Assembly (NCBI GenBank): GCA_041395625.1
Contig: JAWLAE010000005.1
Location: 124,001 to 188,000, forward strand
Length of the DNA stretch: 64,000 nt
DNA from: CADEED01 sp041395625
GTDB lineage: Bacteria > Pseudomonadota > Gammaproteobacteria > Steroidobacterales > Steroidobacteraceae
Direction: 5' to 3'
Part shown: in pieces, positions 60,919-64,000 of the stretch
How the letters are laid out: every line of letters starts with the position of its first letter
Position numbering within the stretch: position 1 is the first letter of the stretch
Notes under the pieces: generated by a model
The model's database searches: none
What the model was told of the DNA's origin: nothing
The model's input: only the letters and a program-made list of their open reading frames with translations
Translations under genes and position numbers: made by a program

Positions 60919-62307
60919 ATGAAAATTAAGCAGACTATGTTGCCGCTGGCGATGGCGCCACTGCTGGTGCTGTTTGCCGTGTCGGCATCGGCGCAGCAGG
61001 TTCCGGCAGGGGGTGATGAGACCGCACCGGGCAATTACAACCTCGTCGTCAAGGCCGGGGCTGGTTACACAGACAACGTCGAGCGATCGGGCACGGATGG
61101 TACTTCCAGCCTGTTGGGGATCGTTGGCGTCGAGATGCTGGTACGCAAGGAGACGGGGCGCCTGCAGCTGAGCGGCGGACTCGATTTGTCCCTGCTGCAC
61201 TATTTCGACGCTGTTCGCGATGCGGATCAGATAGTCGGTGGTGGCAATGTCAGAGGGCGCTATGAGATCGCCGACGACCGCCTGTTCTGGGTGCTGGAGG
61301 ATACGTTTTCGCAGGTGCGCGAGGACTTTCGGCTGCCGACTTCGCCTAACAACCGCCAGAATCTGAACTATCTCACGACCGGGCCGGACTTCAGCTGGGC
61401 ATTGACACCGACTGTCAATTTCACTTCCGAGCTGCGCTACACGCGGCGCGACGCCGATGCGCAGTCGCAGCTCAACAGCCAGAGCTACCTGGCGCGTTTG
61501 CTGCTGACGCGCAATTTTGGGCCGCGCTCCAGCCTGTCGCTGGCGGGGTCGGGCGAGAAGTTCGACGTCGATGCCGACGCGACGCTCCTCAACAACCAAC
61601 AGGACTTCGATCGTCGCGAGTATTTCTTGCGTTGGCTCGTTGGCACGACGCGAACGAACCTGTCAGTGGAAGGCGGTGTCTCGGAGATCGCAGGTGGTAC
61701 GCGCGATGAATCCGGGCCGCTCTTCCGAGTAGCAATGCGGCGTGTGATTTCGCCGGCCCTCACACTTAATCTTTCTGGTGCGCGGCAGTTTGCGGTGACG
61801 GGCGAAGTGCAGCGGGATTTTCGACTCAATGAGACCCTGAGTCTGTCGGACGATCTGATATTGCCCGCCGCGGAGCCGTACGAGCAGACGCAGGCCAGGG
61901 CCGATCTCGAGTTCCGGCGACCGCGCACAGGTGCGACCTTGAGTTACGTGACGACCCAGGAGGACTACAGCTTCGTCGCGCAGTTCGAACGTGAGACGAC
62001 CGATATCTCGGCCAGCGTTCTGCGGCGGCTGAACCCGCGCTCGGAATTGCGCTTTCGCGCGGGCTATACGACGGACGAGATCAAGGGCCAGCCGTACAAC
62101 GTCAAGGACAAGTACTTCGGTGCGGCATTGCGCTGGCGGCTGACCCGCGCAGTTTCGTTCTCAGCGGCCGTCGATCGACGTGCCCGCAGCGGTGGCGTGT
62201 TCAGCGATAACTACACGGAACTGTACGGCAGCCTGCAAATCCGATACTCGCCTTTCGGTCCCGACTCGGGCATCGAAATGACCGCTGATCCTACCCAAAT
62301 AAACTGA
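60919..62307 (+). CDS. Outer-membrane beta-barrel protein, PEP-CTERM-system associated
   Basis: 462 residues from ATG 60919 (MKIKQTMLPLAMAPLLVLF), with GGGAGC upstream; a start at 60886 gives an unlikely leader. Signal peptide cleaved near SASA-QQ. The rest alternates polar and hydrophobic residues in many short strands with aromatic ends, as in a large barrel (LVVKAGAGYTDNVERSG near the start, ELYGSLQIRYSPF near the end). It matches the hypothetical outer-membrane protein regularly found in exosortase-A loci. Probably part of the export path. Confidence 0.88.
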   Translation: MKIKQTMLPLAMAPLLVLFAVSASAQQVPAGGDETAPGNYNLVVKAGAGYTDNVERSGTDGTSSLLGIVGVEMLVRKETGRLQLSGGLDLSLLHYFDAVRDADQIVGGGNVRGRYEIADDRLFWVLEDTFSQVREDFRLPTSPNNRQNLNYLTTGPDFSWALTPTVNFTSELRYTRRDADAQSQLNSQSYLARLLLTRNFGPRSSLSLAGSGEKFDVDADATLLNNQQDFDRREYFLRWLVGTTRTNLSVEGGVSEIAGGTRDESGPLFRVAMRRVISPALTLNLSGARQFAVTGEVQRDFRLNETLSLSDDLILPAAEPYEQTQARADLEFRRPRTGATLSYVTTQEDYSFVAQFERETTDISASVLRRLNPRSELRFRAGYTTDEIKGQPYNVKDKYFGAALRWRLTRAVSFSAAVDRRARSGGVFSDNYTELYGSLQIRYSPFGPDSGIEMTADPTQIN

Positions 62308-62326
62308 GTTCCTGAGCGAGCCCATC

Positions 62327-64000
62327 ATGTGCGGAATTGTCGGAGCCATCGCCGAACGAAATGTCGTACCGATCCTGATCGAGGGTCTGCGACGGCTCGA
62401 ATACCGCGGCTACGACTCGGCCGGTATCGCGGTCCTGAACGGCACGGAACAGCTCAAGCGGCTGCGGGCGGTCGGCAAAGTGAAGATGCTCGAGGACGCG
62501 CTCGATGCCAGCCCGACGCATGGCGGGGTCGGTATCGCGCATACGCGCTGGGCCACCCACGGTGTGCCGTCCGAGCGCAACGCGCACCCGCACATGTCGC
62601 TCGACGGGCTCGCGATCGTCCACAACGGCATCATCGAGAATCACGACGAACTGCGCGACGATCTCAAGCGCGCCGGTTACAGCTTTACATCGGAAACGGA
62701 CACTGAGGTGATCGCGCACCGCGTGCACCATCACCTCGCGACGCAGAAAGATCTGTTCAAGGCCGTGCGGGCGACGGTCGCCGAGCTCGAAGGTGCGTAT
62801 GCACTGGCGGTGATCAGCGAGAACGATCCGGAACGGATCATCCTGGCGCGCGAAGGTTGCCCCGTAGTCATCGGCTTGGGGGTCGAGGAGAACTTCGTCG
62901 CCTCGGACGTCGCGGCCCTGCTGCCGGTCACGCGTCGGTTCATGTTCCTGGAAGAAGGCGACGTCGCCGAGATTCGTCGCACGTCCATCAAGGTGATCGA
63001 CCGCAATGGCGACACCATCGAGCGCGAGGTGCGCGAGAGCGAGTTGTCAGCGGATGCTGCCGAGAAAGGCCAGTATCGGCACTTCATGCTCAAGGAAATC
63101 CATGAGCAGCCGCTCGCTGTCGCCAATACCTTGCAGGAGCGTGTCGCCAACGGCCGCTTGCTGGAGGCGGCCTTCGGGCCCGCCGCCACCGCGATTTTCA
63201 AGCGCACCGAGCACGTGCACATCGTCGCCTGCGGTACGAGTTATCACTCGGGCATGGTGGCGCGCTATTTCATCGAGCAGATCTGCAAGTTGCCCTGCAC
63301 GGTCGAGATCGCGAGCGAATATCGCTATCGCAATCCGGTGGTGCCGAAGAATTCGCTGTTCGTCACGATCTCGCAATCGGGTGAAACCGCCGACACGCTC
63401 GCGGCTTTGCGCCTCGCGAAGCAGGGCGGCTACCTGTCGTCGCTCGCCATCTGCAATGTGCCGGAAAGCTCGCTGGTGCGCGAATCAGAGCTCGTGATGC
63501 TGACGCGGGCCGGGCCCGAGATCGGCGTGGCGTCCACCAAGGCCTTCACGACGCAGCTGACGGCGCTCTCCATGCTGGTGATCGCGCTGGCCAAGCACCA
63601 TACGGCGGATGCCGAGCGCGAGCGGGGCCTGGTGCAACGACTCATCGAGATTCCGGGGTTGATCGAGAAGACGCTGACGCTCGACCCGATCATTCACGAG
63701 CTGGCGACCCGGTTCGCCGACAAGCACCACACCTTGTTCCTCGGTCGCGGCGCGATGCACCCGATCGCGATGGAAGGCGCGCTCAAGCTCAAGGAAATTT
63801 CCTACATCCACGCCGAGGCCTACCCGGCCGGTGAACTGAAGCACGGGCCGCTGGCGCTGGTCGATGCCGACATGCCGGTCATCACGGTGGCACCTAACAA
63901 CGACCTGCTGGAAAAGCTCAAGTCCAATCTGATGGAAGTGCGCGCGCGCGGCGGCGAACTGATCGTGTTCGCCGATCCGGAATCCGGCTTCGCACCGTCC
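62327..64000 (+). CDS. glmS: Glutamine-fructose-6-phosphate aminotransferase, 3' end cut by window
   Basis: 558 codons are present of about 610 expected; the frame is still open at the window edge. MCGIVGAIAERNVVPILIEGL provides Cys2, with GYDSAGIAV, HTRWATHG and HNGIIENHDELR in the glutaminase half. Two SIS domains follow (CGTSYHSGMVARYFIEQ, ISQSGETADTLAALRLAK, EIGVASTKAFTTQL, AYPAGELKHGPLALVD). It makes glucosamine-6-phosphate, the entry to UDP-GlcNAc used by WecB and the amino-sugar pathway of this locus. It starts 19 bases after the barrel gene. Confidence 0.97.
   Translation, partial: MCGIVGAIAERNVVPILIEGLRRLEYRGYDSAGIAVLNGTEQLKRLRAVGKVKMLEDALDASPTHGGVGIAHTRWATHGVPSERNAHPHMSLDGLAIVHNGIIENHDELRDDLKRAGYSFTSETDTEVIAHRVHHHLATQKDLFKAVRATVAELEGAYALAVISENDPERIILAREGCPVVIGLGVEENFVASDVAALLPVTRRFMFLEEGDVAEIRRTSIKVIDRNGDTIEREVRESELSADAAEKGQYRHFMLKEIHEQPLAVANTLQERVANGRLLEAAFGPAATAIFKRTEHVHIVACGTSYHSGMVARYFIEQICKLPCTVEIASEYRYRNPVVPKNSLFVTISQSGETADTLAALRLAKQGGYLSSLAICNVPESSLVRESELVMLTRAGPEIGVASTKAFTTQLTALSMLVIALAKHHTADAERERGLVQRLIEIPGLIEKTLTLDPIIHELATRFADKHHTLFLGRGAMHPIAMEGALKLKEISYIHAEAYPAGELKHGPLALVDADMPVITVAPNNDLLEKLKSNLMEVRARGGELIVFADPESGFAPS

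Noticed and set aside
1..64000. tRNA, rRNA, insertion sequence, prophage or toxin-antitoxin genes
   Set aside because: None seen on either strand by reading; the gaps between genes are short and accounted for.

Overview
The window looks like a chromosomal segment of a high-GC gammaproteobacterium. I estimate GC at about 62% by eye. The exosortase-A-type exopolysaccharide genes, the AlgD-like dehydrogenase, the GEMM-I riboswitch and the CRP-like sites fit the Steroidobacter/Nevskia/Lysobacter side of that class, but the genus is a guess. I see no tRNA, rRNA, insertion sequence, phage or CRISPR.

Layout. (1) 1-11.5 kb: the 3' part of a non-ribosomal peptide synthetase (A-T-C-A-T-C-A-T-TE), its cyclic-peptide-type ABC exporter and a phosphopantetheinyl transferase. 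The last gene overlaps wecB by one base. (2) 11.5-29.8 kb: an unbroken rightward run of exopolysaccharide genes: wecB, a Wzz-like chain-length protein, a tyrosine autokinase, a FemAB-like protein, two asparagine-synthase-type amidotransferases, four glycosyltransferases, an AlgD-like dehydrogenase, an O-ligase/polymerase, a methyltransferase and a NodB deacetylase. (3) 29.8-37.9 kb: a leftward asparagine-synthase homologue without the glutaminase cysteine, then rightward genes for a TPR protein, an acyl carrier protein, two alpha/beta hydrolases, a glycosyltransferase, a DegT-type aminotransferase and an acetyltransferase-like protein. (4) 38.1-43.5 kb: a cyclic-di-GMP-I riboswitch in front of a 1716-residue secreted protein that reads like two surface proteins fused in frame. 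(5) 43.7-50 kb: a fourth asparagine-synthase homologue, then leftward genes for a PLP decarboxylase, an acyl-CoA ligase and a flippase. (6) 50.1-58.7 kb: a glycosyltransferase, a nucleotide-sugar cassette (two zinc-type methyltransferases, a PIG-L deacetylase, an epimerase, a cytidylyltransferase), a cysteine-rich protein of unknown function and a second flippase. (7) 59-64 kb: a second polysaccharide deacetylase, the Wza-like export lipoprotein preceded by a good sigma-54 site, an outer-membrane beta-barrel, and the 5' part of glmS.

Together the genes describe synthesis, modification, flipping, polymerisation and export of an amino-sugar/uronic-acid polysaccharide of the exosortase-A-associated type. 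The exosortase, the initiating sugar transferase and the PrsK/PrsR regulators are not in the window. Candidate control inputs visible in the DNA are c-di-GMP (riboswitch), CRP-like sites and sigma-54. Items that most deserve a second look are the tandem secreted fusion under riboswitch control, the ACP/ligase/decarboxylase/hydrolase small-molecule module, the four asparagine-synthase paralogues of which two lack the catalytic cysteine, the near-identical adenylation domains that differ mainly at the specificity pocket, and the cysteine-type terminal thioesterase.
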